Positions 36,385-36,650 of a stretch of 36,650 nt of DNA are shown here, in pieces; position 1 is the first letter of the stretch, and each line of letters opens with the position of its first letter. The notes under the pieces are model-generated. The model did no database searches. It was not told the DNA's origin and saw nothing but the letters and a program-made list of their open reading frames with translations. Source of the DNA: Pseudomonas sp. ACM7. GTDB taxonomy: Bacteria > Pseudomonadota > Gammaproteobacteria > Pseudomonadales > Pseudomonadaceae. The position numbers were made by a program, and so were the translations under genes. The stretch is taken from positions 3,804,280 to 3,840,929 of the forward strand of contig NZ_CP024866.1 of NCBI RefSeq assembly GCF_004136015.1, read 5' to 3'.

Positions 36385-36540
36385 GGGCGGGACTAAAAGC
36401 TCGATTCTGACTCTGACCAGTACAGACCGTGGGAGACTTCTCGTCCCGCCCTTTCTACCCAAAGCGCCGATAAGGAATTCATCGGTAAAACCGACGATAG
36501 AGGCAAGCCAGCGCAACGGTAGACCCCGACAAGCTCTTAA
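36385..36540 (+). ncRNA. Candidate bridge RNA in the IS110 left end
   Basis: GGGCGGGAC (36385-36393) pairs with GTCCCGCCC (36443-36451). CCGAT (36467-36471) pairs with ATCGG (36481-36485), which can alternatively pair with ACCGACGAT further on. IS110 elements encode a structured guide RNA in this non-coding end. The boundaries are approximate and I could not identify the target and donor loops with certainty. Confidence 0.4.
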
Positions 36541-36562
36541 ACCCTAGCTCCGAGGATTCGTC

Positions 36563-36650
36563 ATGACAATCCTTACTTCGCAGACGGTTGTTGGCATCGA
36601 TATCGCCAAGGCTGAAATAGTTATCTATCGCTCCGACCTGCCCGACCTGC
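36563..36650 (+). CDS. IS110-family transposase, N-terminal fragment (3' end outside window)
   Basis: 29 residues are visible: MTILTSQTVVGIDIAKAEIV followed by IYRSDLPDL. VGIDIAK carries the first Asp of the RuvC-like DEDD active site of IS110 transposases. The gene runs past the window end, so integrity is unknown. About 200 bases of left end precede it. Confidence 0.85.
   Translation, partial: MTILTSQTVVGIDIAKAEIVIYRSDLPDL

Larger units (their letters stand above)
36362..36650 (+). mobile_element. IS110-family element, left part
   Basis: It begins where the REP breaks off, has about 200 non-coding bases, and then a transposase gene that runs past the window end. IS110 elements have no terminal inverted repeats and often target REP sequences, both consistent with what is seen. 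Confidence 0.8.

Overview
The window looks like the chromosome of a Pseudomonas of the fluorescens/putida type. The gene order ychF-pth-rplY-prs-tRNA-Gln-ispE-lolB, hemA-prfA-prmC-moeB-murI, hemH, uraA-upp-hpt and mqo is, from memory, the conserved order of that genus. Protein lengths and motifs match Pseudomonas families, base composition is GC-rich, and the gaps carry Pseudomonas-type REP palindromes. All identifications rest on reading the sequence and on recalled family knowledge; no database search was run.

Layout. 1-259 is the 3' end of an IS30-type transposase, followed by an AT-richer gap with an 11-G run. 614-7534 (minus strand) is housekeeping: a TPR lipoprotein, lolB, ispE, tRNA-Gln, prs, rplY, pth and ychF. 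7817-12549 (plus) is the tightly packed hemA-prfA-prmC-moeB-murI operon, followed by a pagL-type lipid A deacylase and a convergent small Cys-cluster protein.

13640-22021 (minus) is the most interesting block: nine genes with gaps of 20 bases or less, most of them overlapping. They encode a TudS-DUF1722 (RudS-like) desulfidase, a MerR/LitR-type regulator, a CPD photolyase, a SnoaL-like protein, a short-chain dehydrogenase, an FAD oxidoreductase, a DUF1365 protein, a CFA-synthase-like methyltransferase and a DUF2878 membrane protein. A sigma70-like promoter with TGTACA half-sites and a perfect 9-6-9 palindrome precedes the first gene. The same half-sites sit over the promoter of an upstream FAD oxidoreductase gene. 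I read this as a light-induced photoprotection regulon: DNA repair, removal of photosensitive tRNA thiolation, and remodelling of membrane fatty acids.

23337-29470 carries a TIGR01777-type epimerase, hemH, uraA and upp (minus), hpt behind a 15-C tract, a WbuC-type cupin, and two small uncharacterised proteins. 29628-31136 (minus) is mqo, next to a gap of about 740 bases with no convincing gene. From 31876 on come small Pseudomonas proteins, a YajG lipoprotein, an acyltransferase with a widened HX5D motif, two small regulatory or metal-type proteins, and a YedK/HMCES-like protein that lacks the expected active-site histidine. The window ends inside an IS110-family transposase whose left end abruptly interrupts a REP sequence and probably encodes a bridge RNA.

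Six long inverted repeats or REP pairs of two sequence families punctuate the window; five of them lie between convergent genes.
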